Assembly: GCA_051881615.1 (NCBI GenBank)
Contig: JBJEQF010000035.1
Span: 1-64,000, forward strand
Length of the DNA: 64,000 nucleotides
Source: CAMFTQ01 sp051881615
GTDB lineage: Bacteria; Bacillota; Clostridia; Oscillospirales; Acutalibacteraceae
Direction of reading: 5' to 3'
Shown here: piece by piece, positions 34,581-42,894 of the stretch
How positions within the stretch are numbered: position 1 is the stretch's first letter
Layout of the letters: the number at the start of each line of letters is the position of its first letter
Notes under the pieces: generated by a model
Seen by the model: only the letters and a program-made list of their open reading frames with translations
What the model was told of the DNA's origin: nothing
Database searches by the model: none
Program-made: the position numbers and the translations under genes

Positions 34581-35376
34581 CTACAAGAACCCCCTGCACA
34601 AGATATCTTGAATCGTTGTTTACGTTGGAACAGGTACTGAGGACAAGAAGCTTATCCTTATCTGTTATCTTTACGCCTTTTCTTATATTTGCATTAAATG
34701 TATTCAAATTAAAAATCTGATCAACATAATCACTGAACACTTGCTTGTCAGAAAAATCAAAGCATCTCAGCAGATGCCTGTTGTCAAAGTCTGACGATGC
34801 AAAAACCTCATAGGTCAATATATGTCCCTTTGTATAAATATAAATATACTTGTTTTTATTAAAAAACTCCTCGTCCTCATACTTATGCAAATCTCCGAAC
34901 ATAGAACCGTTGAGCATATTATGTCCGTACAAAACAGTCACAGGGTCGCTGAAATCTGTTTTGTTAAGCGGCTGGGAATAGATTGTACCTGCAAACATAT
35001 ATTCCTTATGAATACTGTGGTCAAGGTAGTAATTCTCATCATCAACACTTGTATGTGCAACAGGGTAATCTATCTGCGTGTTCGGAACCTTTATCCAGGC
35101 ATACAAATCGGAATTCACCTTGCTCAGCTCATCAAAATCAATCGGATTGTTTTTTTTAGGCTTTAACACAGCATTCGGAACAGTTGCAATCTCTTCGGTG
35201 TTCGCCTGATTAACATCATATGTAGTTACGGCAACCGTACTTGCAAGCTGCTCTAATTGTGATTTATTCTTGTAATCGTTATAAAAGTATATTGTGCAAT
35301 ACACTATTCCGACGGCACATATAATAATAGAAATAATTAAAATAATAATCCAAAAGGTTTTATTCTTATTTTTCAT
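34561..35376 (-). CDS. Class B sortase
   Basis: Transpeptidase that fixes surface proteins to the wall or builds pili. The N-terminal membrane helix is FWIIILIISIIICAVGIVYC. The catalytic triad is visible as VLYGHNM (His), LVLSTCSNV (Cys) and SRYLVQG (Arg). Y-A-W-I-K-V-P-N-T-Q-I-D-Y-P-V near residue 90 is the class B hallmark. ATG at 35376 has GAGGGTTATT upstream; the earlier ATG at 35388 is less likely. A small SPQTG-tailed protein lies immediately upstream and is its probable substrate. Confidence 0.93.
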   Translation of the reverse strand: MKNKNKTFWIIILIISIIICAVGIVYCTIYFYNDYKNKSQLEQLASTVAVTTYDVNQANTEEIATVPNAVLKPKKNNPIDFDELSKVNSDLYAWIKVPNTQIDYPVAHTSVDDENYYLDHSIHKEYMFAGTIYSQPLNKTDFSDPVTVLYGHNMLNGSMFGDLHKYEDEEFFNKNKYIYIYTKGHILTYEVFASSDFDNRHLLRCFDFSDKQVFSDYVDQIFNLNTFNANIRKGVKITDKDKLLVLSTCSNVNNDSRYLVQGVLVDDEFTN

Positions 35377-35413
35377 AATAACCCTCATTCACATACTTTA
35401 GTATATCTTTTAT

Positions 35414-35442
35414 ATTATAAAGCTATAATTACACTCTGTCAA
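35414..35442 (-). promoter_or_regulatory. Promoter of the sortase-LCP pair
   Basis: On the minus strand TTGACA (35442-35437) and TATAAT (35419-35414), both perfect consensus, lie 17 bases apart. It begins transcription just upstream of the sortase gene. Confidence 0.8.
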
Positions 35443-35471
35443 TTATCATATAAAAGAAAACAAAACAAAAT

Positions 35472-35491
35472 CCCCCACAAATTTGTGGGGG
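35472..35491 (-). terminator. Terminator after the small sortase substrate gene
   Basis: A perfect 20-base palindrome, CCCCCACAAATTTGTGGGGG, followed on the minus strand by GATTTTGTTTTGTTTTC. It separates the substrate gene from the sortase promoter. Confidence 0.75.
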
Positions 35492-35508
35492 AATAATTGC
35501 ATTATAGA

Positions 35509-36021
35509 TTATTTAGCCAGCTTCTTAACTGAAATAACACCTGCAACAGACGCTAAAAGAATCATCAAGCCGATTACAGCTGTATAATTATCACCTGTCT
35601 GCGGTGAAGTCGGAGTAGTAGAAGGCTCGTTCGGATTCTTTTTATAATCAATTACATAGCTGATATCCAAACCGCCTACAGGCTCAGATTTTATAATTTC
35701 ACCGTTGCCGTTGTGGAATATTACATACTTTGCTCCGTCAGGAATATCAAGCTTTGCATACTTATTGCCGTTTTCATCAACATAAACAGGAACAACTACG
35801 CTCTCACGCTCAGCTCCGATTGTCGGATCATCTGTATAGTAGTAACCATAAATGATTTCCCATTCAAGATCTTCGCTTACACTTACAATAACCTCACCCT
35901 CAACAGGTGCAGTCGGCGGAATAGTCGGTGCTGTCGGACTGTTTACAGAAGCGGCAAATGCACTTACTGATGAAAAAGCAAAAATCAGAACAGCTGTCAT
36001 AACTGCCAAGAATTTTTTCAT
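35509..36021 (-). CDS. Small secreted wall-anchored protein with SPQTG sorting signal
   Basis: The 170-residue protein begins with a signal peptide (MKKFLAVMTAVLIFAFSSVS, cleaved after AFAA). A proline-rich stretch, a beta-rich part of about 90 residues, and then a Thr/Pro linker follow. The C-terminus has SPQTGDN, a hydrophobic helix and the basic KKLAK, the layout of a sortase substrate. ATG at 36021 has GGGGGAG upstream; the longer frame to 36051 would spoil the signal peptide. It has its own promoter and terminator next to the sortase gene. No enzyme domain is recognised; it may be a small pilin-like or surface adhesion subunit. Confidence 0.85.
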   Translation of the reverse strand: MKKFLAVMTAVLIFAFSSVSAFAASVNSPTAPTIPPTAPVEGEVIVSVSEDLEWEIIYGYYYTDDPTIGAERESVVVPVYVDENGNKYAKLDIPDGAKYVIFHNGNGEIIKSEPVGGLDISYVIDYKKNPNEPSTTPTSPQTGDNYTAVIGLMILLASVAGVISVKKLAK

Positions 36022-36089
36022 AACAAAAACTCCCCCTAAAAGATAAATCAATTACTGAATATAAATCGTTATTCATTAAATCCAAGGCG

Positions 36090-36118
36090 ATTATACCACT
36101 TTATTTTAAAAATGTAAA
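36090..36118 (-). promoter_or_regulatory. Promoter of the small sortase substrate gene
   Basis: On the minus strand TTTACA (36118-36113) and TATAAT (36095-36090) with a 17-base spacer. For the divergent murT side, a TATAAT at 36292-36297 is visible but with no convincing -35. The rest of 36022-36373 is AT-rich with nothing else recognised. Confidence 0.7.
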
Positions 36119-36373
36119 TAGTTATTTTAAAATTAGATAAAAAAATGGAAAAATTATTATTCTGCAATTTTCAAGCGGTATCACAGCTCAAATAAAAAGC
36201 AGAAATAACAACTCTGAATACAAAACAGTAAAAACATTCATAATAAACAGAAAAAAATTGCTAAATTATAGTATTTTCTTTTATCTTGTGTTATAATGAA
36301 AAGTGTGCAAATTCGGCACTTGATATTTTATTAACCTGTTTTAAACTATTTGTAACGATTATGGGGTGTTCTG

Positions 36374-37699
36374 ATGAGAGTATTTTTCACCGTTTTAGTT
36401 TGTAAAGCTTTGAAGCTTATAGGCGGTCTTATCGGCAAGGGCAGTTCACTGCCCGGACAGATTGCGCTGAAGCTTTGTCCCGATATTTTAAACCGTGTTA
36501 AGCTGCCGCAGTATATTATAGCAGTAACAGGCAGTAACGGCAAGACCTCTACCGTTGAGATGATTGCCCATATTCTGAATTCATCAGGTAAAAGAATAGC
36601 GTGGAACAAGGAAGGCTCCAATCAGATCGAGGGCGTGACTACGCTTATTCTGTCCTCCTGTTCTTTAAAAGGTAAAATGAACTGCGACATACTCCTTATT
36701 GAGTCTGACGAAAGATACGCAAAATACACGTTCAAGTATTTTGCGCCGACTCACTATGTTATCACAAACCTCTACAGAGATCAGCTCACAAGAAACGGCC
36801 ACCCTCAGTGGGTATTCGGTGCAATTAAAGAAAGCATACACGAGCAGACTCAGCTTATACTAAACGCAGATGATCCGCTTGTTTCTTTATTCGGATATAA
36901 CAAGGATAACACTGTCTGGTTTGGCGTGGACAAGCACAAAAACAGCTTTGACGCAGTTACAGGCGTATATAATGACGGTTACTTCTGCCCTGCCTGCGGC
37001 AAAAAAATGGAATACAGCTACACGCATTACAATCATATCGGCGATTATAAATGCAGCGAGTGCGGTTATCACAAGCACGAAACGCAGTTTACGGTAACAG
37101 ATGTTGACCTTAACAACGGCGAAATCTGCATCAACGGCAAAAGCAAAATTGCTTTGTCACTGCACAGTATGTATAACATCTATAACGTTCTTGCGGCTTA
37201 CTCCGTATGTTCTTTGCTCGGCATTGAAAGCGATACTATTGAGCAGAGCATAAACAACTATGTGCTGAAAAACGGACGTGTTGTTGAGTTTAAGCTCGGA
37301 GAGCATAACGGCACACTCCTCACCTCAAAGCACGAAAACTCTGTTTCTTACGACCAGTCGCTCAAAATTGCCGCTGACAGCAAGGAAAGCTGCTGTGTTA
37401 TGATAATCGTTGACGCAGTTAGCAGAAAATATTTTACAGGCGAGGTTTCGTGGCTGTGGGATATTAACTTTGATTTACTCGAAAGCGACAGTGTAAGCGA
37501 GGTTGTTTTATCGGGAACGTATGCTAACGATTTAGCGGTGAGGTTTCAGTATTCGGAGGTTTCAGAGGATAAAATCAAGGTTATACCGTCTATTGCCGAA
37601 GCCTCCGATTATCTTAAGACAAACGGCAGTGAAAGGCTGTATGTAATAACCTGCTTTTCAGATAAGGATAAAATTTTATCACTTACCGAATTAAAGTAA
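36374..37699 (+). CDS. murT: MurT-like Mur ligase (lipid II isoglutaminyl synthase subunit), diverged
   Basis: MurT normally activates the D-glutamate of lipid II so that GatD-derived ammonia can amidate it. The ATP loop VTGSNGKTSTVEMIAHIL (about 52-69) and a CPAC...CSEC zinc ribbon typical of MurT are present, then a DUF1727 end with VSWLWDINFD. The usual LVKNPAGxNE segment is replaced by LLTSKHENSVSYDQS. The acidic residue before VSW that completes the GatD triad is uncertain. So the C-terminal interface is diverged in step with the neighbouring GatD. Start follows GGGGTGTTCTG. GatD is encoded 19 bases downstream. Confidence 0.82.
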   Translation: MRVFFTVLVCKALKLIGGLIGKGSSLPGQIALKLCPDILNRVKLPQYIIAVTGSNGKTSTVEMIAHILNSSGKRIAWNKEGSNQIEGVTTLILSSCSLKGKMNCDILLIESDERYAKYTFKYFAPTHYVITNLYRDQLTRNGHPQWVFGAIKESIHEQTQLILNADDPLVSLFGYNKDNTVWFGVDKHKNSFDAVTGVYNDGYFCPACGKKMEYSYTHYNHIGDYKCSECGYHKHETQFTVTDVDLNNGEICINGKSKIALSLHSMYNIYNVLAAYSVCSLLGIESDTIEQSINNYVLKNGRVVEFKLGEHNGTLLTSKHENSVSYDQSLKIAADSKESCCVMIIVDAVSRKYFTGEVSWLWDINFDLLESDSVSEVVLSGTYANDLAVRFQYSEVSEDKIKVIPSIAEASDYLKTNGSERLYVITCFSDKDKILSLTELK

Positions 37700-37718
37700 G
37701 TCATAAGGGGGTAAAAAA

Positions 37719-38447
37719 GTGAATATCAGCATTCTGCATTTATACAGTAATTTAATGAATTTGTACGGCGAATACGCAAATATAAAGGTACTTAAAAGGC
37801 ACCTTGAGGATCAGGGAGCTGTAGTTACAGTCACAAAAGCAGACAACGTAAACGATATTGATTTAGGCGATTTTGATTTTATTTACATCGCAAGCGGTAC
37901 AGAGAATAATCAGAAGAAAGCGTTAAGTGATCTGCTTACAAAAAAGTTTGAGCTTATCTCTTTGGCTGAAAGCGGTAAAATTATGCTCTTTACAGGCAAC
38001 GCCTTTGAAATGCTCGGCAAAAGTATAACATCATCTGACGGTAACATTTATGACGGAATCGGACTATTGTCATTTACCGTAACGGAGCAAAATACTAAGC
38101 GGTACACAACAGACGTTATCGCAGAATGTTCTCTTTGTGATGAAAAAATTGTCGGCTTTATCAACAAGGCAAGTGAAATCAGCGGTATAGAAAACAGCTT
38201 CTGCACGCTTACTATGGGACTTGGCAACGATAACAAAGCAAAGGACGAGGGCTTTGTTTATAAAAATGTAACAGGAACTCACATTATAGGCCCTGTGCTT
38301 GTAAAAAATCCCGAGCTTATGAGGTATTATGTAACGCTTATCTGCAAAAGCAAGGATAATACCTTTGCATACAAGGATATTGATTACAAATATGAAAAAC
38401 AGGCACACAGCGTAACACTTGGAAAGCTAAGCGAAAGATTAGCCTGA
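37719..38447 (+). CDS. gatD: GatD-like subunit, apparently lacking the glutaminase catalytic residues
   Basis: The fold is CobB/CobQ-type glutamine amidotransferase, found by LYGEYANIKVLKRHLEDQG at the start, FIYIASGTENNQ and VKNPEL at the end. In active GatD the nucleophile lies in an AxCGGYQLLG-like segment; here it reads LFTGNAFEMLG (91-100), with Gly or Asn where Cys should be. The catalytic His of LHGP is Ile (THIIGP, 187-192). Start is GTG at 37719, with GGGGG upstream. Both essential residues therefore seem absent; it may be a structural partner or work with free ammonia. Alternative: a different CobB/Q-like function. Confidence 0.78.
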   Translation: MNISILHLYSNLMNLYGEYANIKVLKRHLEDQGAVVTVTKADNVNDIDLGDFDFIYIASGTENNQKKALSDLLTKKFELISLAESGKIMLFTGNAFEMLGKSITSSDGNIYDGIGLLSFTVTEQNTKRYTTDVIAECSLCDEKIVGFINKASEISGIENSFCTLTMGLGNDNKAKDEGFVYKNVTGTHIIGPVLVKNPELMRYYVTLICKSKDNTFAYKDIDYKYEKQAHSVTLGKLSERLA

Positions 38448-38469
38448 TAAATAATTTAAGGTGAAACAA

Positions 38470-40662
38470 ATGGAGCAGATGCTTGAAATAACAGGCACAG
38501 TAGAAGCCATAGTTTACAGAAATGAAAGCAACGGCTACACGGTTTTAGAGCTTGCAGGCGATGAGGAAATTACAGCTGTCGGCATTATGCCGTCGGTAAG
38601 TCCCGGAGAAGAGGTAAAGCTTATCGGCAGCTATAAAAAGCACCCGAGCTACGGCGAGCAGTTTGCCGTAACAGCCTGTGAGCAGAGTATGCCGAAAAAC
38701 ACAGCAGGAATACTTAAATACCTATCATCAAGAGCAATCAAGGGTATAGGGCCGTCAATGGCACAGCGACTTGTAAAGCAGTTCGGCGAGGACACCCTGA
38801 CAGTTATGGAGAACGAGCCTGAGCGTGTAGCGCAGGTAAAGGGTATTTCTCTTGATAAAGCAAAGGAAATAAGCGAACAGCTTAAGCAGACGGTAGGCAT
38901 CAGAGAGCTTATAGCTCATCTGTCAGGCTTTGGGGTAACTCCGCTTAGCTGTATTAAGGTGTGGCAGCGTTACGGCTCAAACGCACTGAAATATATCGAA
39001 GAAAATCCGTTTTTGCTGTGTGACGAGGAATTTGAAATTCCCTTTGAAACTGTCGATTTAATTGCCAAAAAGCAAAACAGAGCAAATGATGAAATCTACA
39101 GAATACGTGCAGGAATAAGCCACGTGCTTTCTCACAACAGGCTCAACGGTCACACCTGTCTGCCGAAGGATAAGCTCATTTCAACTACAGCGTCCTTTCT
39201 GTCTGTAGAAAAGGAAAAGGCTGTGCAGGCACTTGATGAAATGGTTTTTGACAATACTGTAATAACGGCTGATGTGGGTGGAAATGAATTTATCTTCACA
39301 CCGAGCCTTTATCAGTGCGAGGCGTACATAGCCGCAAGGATAAAAATGCTTCTGAGGTTTTCTCCCCCTGTTATCCCACGTGTTGACGAACAGATTGAGC
39401 ATATTGAACAGCAAGAGGGCTTGGAGTATGCCTCTTTACAGCGTGAGGCAATAAAACAGGCTATGACCACAGGACTTCTCATACTGACAGGCGGTCCCGG
39501 AACAGGCAAAACTACTACGCTCAACGCAATTATCACAATACTAAAGCAAAACGGTCAGAAAGTGCTTTTAGCAGCACCCACAGGCAGGGCGGCTCAGAGA
39601 ATGAGCGAGGTAACAGGCTGTGAGGCAAAAACTATCCACCGACTTCTGGAGGTCGGCTGGGACAGAGATGACAAGCCGGTTTTTAAGAAAAACGAAAAAA
39701 ATCTGCTCAACTGTGACGCACTCATAATTGACGAGGTGAGTATGGTTGACACCGTTATTTTTGACAGCCTGATGAAGGCTATGCCGCTTGGGTGCAGACT
39801 TATTCTTGTAGGTGACAGCAATCAGCTACCCTCTGTTGGTGCAGGCAACGTGCTTGCCGATTTAATCGCTTCGGGTATTATGCCTGTTGTTGCGCTCAAC
39901 GAAATTTTCCGTCAGTCAATGGAAAGCCTGATTGTAACAAACGCACATAAAATAGTAAACGGCGAATATCCTGTACTTGACAGGCGCGACAAGGATTTTT
40001 TCTATTTGTCACAGGTAACGGCAGAAACCGTGGCGCAGACGGTAACGGATTTAACGTCAAGACGACTGCCTAATTCCTACGGCTACTCTCCGTTTGACGA
40101 CATACAGGTGCTGTGCCCCGGACGAAAGGGTATGCTCGGAGCTAATGAGCTTAACAAAAAATTACAGTTAGCTGTAAATCCGAAATCTGACAGCAAGCCT
40201 GAAATCACAGTCGGCGCAACTGCTTTTCGGCTTGGCGACAAGGTGATGCAGGTAAAAAACAACTACGACATCACCTTTTACAAGGATAACGGCGAAATCG
40301 GTCAGGGAATATTCAACGGCGATATAGGCAGGCTTGTTGAAATAAACAAGGCTACTAAAATTATGAAGGTTCGCTTTGACGACAAGGTTGCAGTTTATGA
40401 CGCAGACTCTGCTGTTGAGCTTGATTTAGCGTATGCCACTACCGTACATAAAAGTCAGGGCAACGAGTTTGAAGCTGTGATAATTCCTGTTTTCAGAATG
40501 GCACCACAGCTTTGCTACAGAAATTTGCTTTATACAGCCGTAACAAGAGCTAAAAAGCTGCTTATCCTTGTCGGCACAGGCTCAACAGTTGTAGATATGG
40601 TAGATAACAACCGAAAAACACTGCGGTACAGCGGTCTTAAGGATTTTTTATTAAAGGATTAA
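38470..40662 (+). CDS. recD2: RecD2-type ATP-dependent DNA helicase
   Basis: A 730-residue SF1B 5'-3' helicase. An N-terminal OB-like part (ITGTVEAIVYRNESNGYTVL) and helix-hairpin-helix part (ISSRAIKGIGPSMAQRLV-like) precede the motor domains. Walker A is LTGGPGTGKTTT, Walker B is ALIIDEVSMVD, motif III is LVGDSNQLPSVGAG, and a late motif is YATTVHKSQGNEFE. RecD2 has no RecBC partner and takes part in repair and replication. ATG at 38470 has AAGGTG upstream; a GTG at 38461 also fits the frame but would place this site in the gene. Confidence 0.95.
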   Translation: MEQMLEITGTVEAIVYRNESNGYTVLELAGDEEITAVGIMPSVSPGEEVKLIGSYKKHPSYGEQFAVTACEQSMPKNTAGILKYLSSRAIKGIGPSMAQRLVKQFGEDTLTVMENEPERVAQVKGISLDKAKEISEQLKQTVGIRELIAHLSGFGVTPLSCIKVWQRYGSNALKYIEENPFLLCDEEFEIPFETVDLIAKKQNRANDEIYRIRAGISHVLSHNRLNGHTCLPKDKLISTTASFLSVEKEKAVQALDEMVFDNTVITADVGGNEFIFTPSLYQCEAYIAARIKMLLRFSPPVIPRVDEQIEHIEQQEGLEYASLQREAIKQAMTTGLLILTGGPGTGKTTTLNAIITILKQNGQKVLLAAPTGRAAQRMSEVTGCEAKTIHRLLEVGWDRDDKPVFKKNEKNLLNCDALIIDEVSMVDTVIFDSLMKAMPLGCRLILVGDSNQLPSVGAGNVLADLIASGIMPVVALNEIFRQSMESLIVTNAHKIVNGEYPVLDRRDKDFFYLSQVTAETVAQTVTDLTSRRLPNSYGYSPFDDIQVLCPGRKGMLGANELNKKLQLAVNPKSDSKPEITVGATAFRLGDKVMQVKNNYDITFYKDNGEIGQGIFNGDIGRLVEINKATKIMKVRFDDKVAVYDADSAVELDLAYATTVHKSQGNEFEAVIIPVFRMAPQLCYRNLLYTAVTRAKKLLILVGTGSTVVDMVDNNRKTLRYSGLKDFLLKD

Positions 40663-40684
40663 ATTTTATTCTAAGGAGCAGAAT

Positions 40685-41704
40685 ATGAATATAGCTATAG
40701 ATTTGGGAACAAGCAACACACGAATTTTTGTTGAAGAAAAGGGCAAACAGCTTGACGAGCCGTCTGCTATTGCACATAATACGGAAACAGGCGAAATTAT
40801 TGCTGTCGGCGAGCAGGCGCTTAAAATGCTCGGCAAAACTCCGTCTGCTATTGAAGCACTCTATCCGCTTGAAAACGGAGTTGTGGCTCACTCTTACCTT
40901 GTTGAGGACTTGGTAAACATATTTTTGAACGAGGTTTACACAAGCAAGGTGGTAATGCCAAGAGTGGTAGCAAGCATACCGATTGACGTAACAGACGTTG
41001 AAAAGCGAGCCGTTGTAAATGCCATAAGCAGCTTCGGTGTTCGCAGGGTGTACCTTATTGAAGAGGCTAAGGCGGCGGCTATGGGCTGTAATCTGCCTGT
41101 TATGAGTCCTCACGGCTGTATGATAGCAAACTTAGGCGGCGGCACTGCCGAAATTGCCGTGCTTTCCTTAGGCGGAATATCTGTGAGCAAGACGGTTAAA
41201 TCAGCAGGCAATCAGATGGACGAGGATATTATTAAATATGTACGGCGAAAGCACAATCTTCACATAGGCAGAAGAATGGCTGAACAGTGCAAAATAGCTG
41301 TAGGCTGTGTAACAAAGCCTACAGAAGAAAAAACGTTTACCGTTAAGGGCAGAGATGCATTAAGAGGCTTGCCGAAAAGCGTTGAGGTGACCTCCTTAGA
41401 AATAATGGAGGCAATAATCGACAATGCGTTAAACATCGTTACAGCTATTACAGATGTGCTTGAAAAAACTCCGCCCGAGCTTATCGGCGATATTCACAGT
41501 GACGGAATAACGCTGTCGGGCGGCTTGTCACAGCTTGAGGGTTTCCCCGAGCTTGTAAAAAAGTACACGGGAATTGCCACAGTGACTGTTGCAAACGAGC
41601 CTTTGGACTGCACAATTAACGGCTGCGGCAAGGCTATTGCGTATATTGATGAGGTGGAGCATACAAAGGACGGCGAAATTATTCCGCTTATGGCTGCGTA
41701 TTAA
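40685..41704 (+). CDS. MreB/Mbl-type rod-shape actin homologue
   Basis: Actin-fold protein that forms membrane-bound filaments and steers wall synthesis. The phosphate loop is AIDLGTSNTRIFV, the second phosphate motif IANLGGGTAEIAVLSLGG, and GGLSQLEGFPEL is the adenosine-binding turn. Its 339 residues match MreB. The start follows AAGGAGCAGAAT. There are no mreC/mreD genes downstream, and the mbl or mreBH type cannot be told from sequence alone. It may be co-transcribed with recD2 (22-base gap). Confidence 0.94.
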   Translation: MNIAIDLGTSNTRIFVEEKGKQLDEPSAIAHNTETGEIIAVGEQALKMLGKTPSAIEALYPLENGVVAHSYLVEDLVNIFLNEVYTSKVVMPRVVASIPIDVTDVEKRAVVNAISSFGVRRVYLIEEAKAAAMGCNLPVMSPHGCMIANLGGGTAEIAVLSLGGISVSKTVKSAGNQMDEDIIKYVRRKHNLHIGRRMAEQCKIAVGCVTKPTEEKTFTVKGRDALRGLPKSVEVTSLEIMEAIIDNALNIVTAITDVLEKTPPELIGDIHSDGITLSGGLSQLEGFPELVKKYTGIATVTVANEPLDCTINGCGKAIAYIDEVEHTKDGEIIPLMAAY

Positions 41705-41716
41705 AACTTTTAGAAT

Positions 41717-41760
41717 ACTCCTCTTTTTATGGCATATAATAAAAAAGAGGAGTGTTTTTT
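41717..41760 (+). terminator. Hairpin that ends mreB transcription and holds the tspO ribosome binding site
   Basis: ACTCCTCTTTTT (41717-41728) pairs with AAAAAGAGGAGT (41742-41753), a 12-bp stem, followed by GTTTTTT and directly by the tspO start. The right arm holds GAGGAG, the ribosome binding site. When folded, the stem would both stop transcription and hide this site. A TATAAT at 41735-41740 lies in the loop. Confidence 0.6.
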
Positions 41761-42240
41761 ATGGTAATCAGTCACAAAATCAAATGGAAACAGCTAATCA
41801 TTGCACTTGCAATACCCTTGCTTGTCGGAGCTCTGTCGGCAATTTTTACAGGCTCAAATATGGAGCTATACAAAAATCTGAACAGACCTCCCATATCTCC
41901 GCCGGGGTCTTTATTCCCTGTTGTCTGGACTGTTCTCTATACACTGATGGGCATAGCCGCATATCTTGTGTATATCTCGGGCAGTGCTGACACAAAAACG
42001 GCGCTCACCTTGTATTACGTTCAGTTAGCCGCCAATTTTATATGGACGCTTATATTCTTTAATCTGCAAAGCTATCTGTTTTCGTTTATCTGGCTTATCG
42101 GACTGTTGTTTCTGATTATTTTAACGGTGATTGCATTTTACAAAATCAACAAAACATCAGCACTTTTACTTTTGCCATACGCATTATGGGTAACATTTGC
42201 AGGATATTTAAATTTAGGAATTTATATTCTGAACAGATAA
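41761..42240 (+). CDS. tspO: TspO/MBR family membrane protein
   Basis: The 159-residue protein has five hydrophobic helices. LNRPPISPPGSLFPVVWTVLYTLMGIAAYL is split as NRPPISPPG and PVVWTVLYTLMGIA, the tryptophan-rich sensory protein hallmark; the last helix has TFAGYLNLGIYILN. TspO binds porphyrins and cholesterol-like ligands; its bacterial role is stress-linked but unsettled. Start at 41761 lies eight bases after GAGGAG within the hairpin noted above. A hairpin terminator follows. Confidence 0.92.
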   Translation: MVISHKIKWKQLIIALAIPLLVGALSAIFTGSNMELYKNLNRPPISPPGSLFPVVWTVLYTLMGIAAYLVYISGSADTKTALTLYYVQLAANFIWTLIFFNLQSYLFSFIWLIGLLFLIILTVIAFYKINKTSALLLLPYALWVTFAGYLNLGIYILNR

Positions 42241-42249
42241 TATTTATTT

Positions 42250-42288
42250 AAAAAAGACAGCACAGAGCTTTCTGTACTGTCTTTTTTA
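42250..42288. terminator. Two-way terminator between tspO and nrdG
   Basis: AAAAAAGACAG and CTGTCTTTTTT pair, with an inner ACAGA/TCTGT pairing, around a short loop. Poly-T follows on both strands. It serves tspO from one side and nrdG, ending at 42295, from the other. Confidence 0.75.
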
Positions 42289-42294
42289 TAGGTT

Positions 42295-42810
42295 CTATAT
42301 ATTCTCTGCAATAACCGCTTTGTTTTGTTCAAGCGATTTCTTTACGTCAAGTATCCTTTGATTTTCGCTTCCTCGAAAATGCAGAAGCAAGCTCTTTTTT
42401 TCAAGAATAAACGGACCGTCAACAAGGTAGTCTGTCTGCTTTAAAAGCTCTTTCCACTGCGGATTTTCATCAAAGCCTGCTGCAAGCTGTTCAAAGGTAT
42501 AGCCTGTGTAGGTCATTACATTGTAACCGTTTTCGTGGGCGAGTTTGCCTAATTTTGCAAGCGGTTCTGCCTGACAAAACGGTTCTCCGCCCGAAAAGGT
42601 AAGTCCCTGAAGCAGGGGGTCTTTTTTGGCTTCTTCCAGTATTCTTTCTATAGTGCCGATGTAGCCGCCGTCAAAATCCCAGCTTTGCGGATTGTGACAG
42701 CCCTTGCAGTGGTGAGGACAGCCCTGAACAAAAACAGTCATTCGTATTCCCGGACCGTCAACTATTGACTCTCTGATTACTCCTGCAAGCCGAAGCTCGG
42801 TTTTTTGCAT
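42295..42810 (-). CDS. nrdG: Anaerobic ribonucleotide reductase activating enzyme
   Basis: Radical SAM enzyme that makes the glycyl radical in NrdD. The iron-sulphur motif is GCPHHCKGCHNP (CxxxCxxC, about 29-40); LTFSGGEPFCQAEP is the SAM-binding segment. It is 171 residues long, standard for the family. Start follows GAGGGATAAAT. Its target NrdD is encoded 84 bases upstream but lacks the expected glycyl-radical site, and a hairpin lies between the two genes. Confidence 0.95.
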   Translation of the reverse strand: MQKTELRLAGVIRESIVDGPGIRMTVFVQGCPHHCKGCHNPQSWDFDGGYIGTIERILEEAKKDPLLQGLTFSGGEPFCQAEPLAKLGKLAHENGYNVMTYTGYTFEQLAAGFDENPQWKELLKQTDYLVDGPFILEKKSLLLHFRGSENQRILDVKKSLEQNKAVIAENI

Positions 42811-42861
42811 ATTTATCCCTCGTTATTGATTATATTATTACTGATAAAAAACAAAACATTC

Positions 42862-42882
42862 GGGCGGATATTAAATCCGCCC
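42862..42882 (-). terminator. Hairpin between nrdD and nrdG (attenuator-like)
   Basis: GGGCGGAT (42862-42869) pairs with ATCCGCCC (42875-42882) around a five-base loop. On the minus strand GAATGTTTTGTTTTTT follows, which looks like an intrinsic terminator. Readthrough into nrdG would be reduced. Confidence 0.6.
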
Positions 42883-42894
42883 ATTATGCTTTGA

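Noticed and set aside
36258..36297. Promoter for murT with TATAAT at 36292-36297
   Set aside because: The -10 is good but no -35 at proper distance is convincing, so it is not listed as a promoter.
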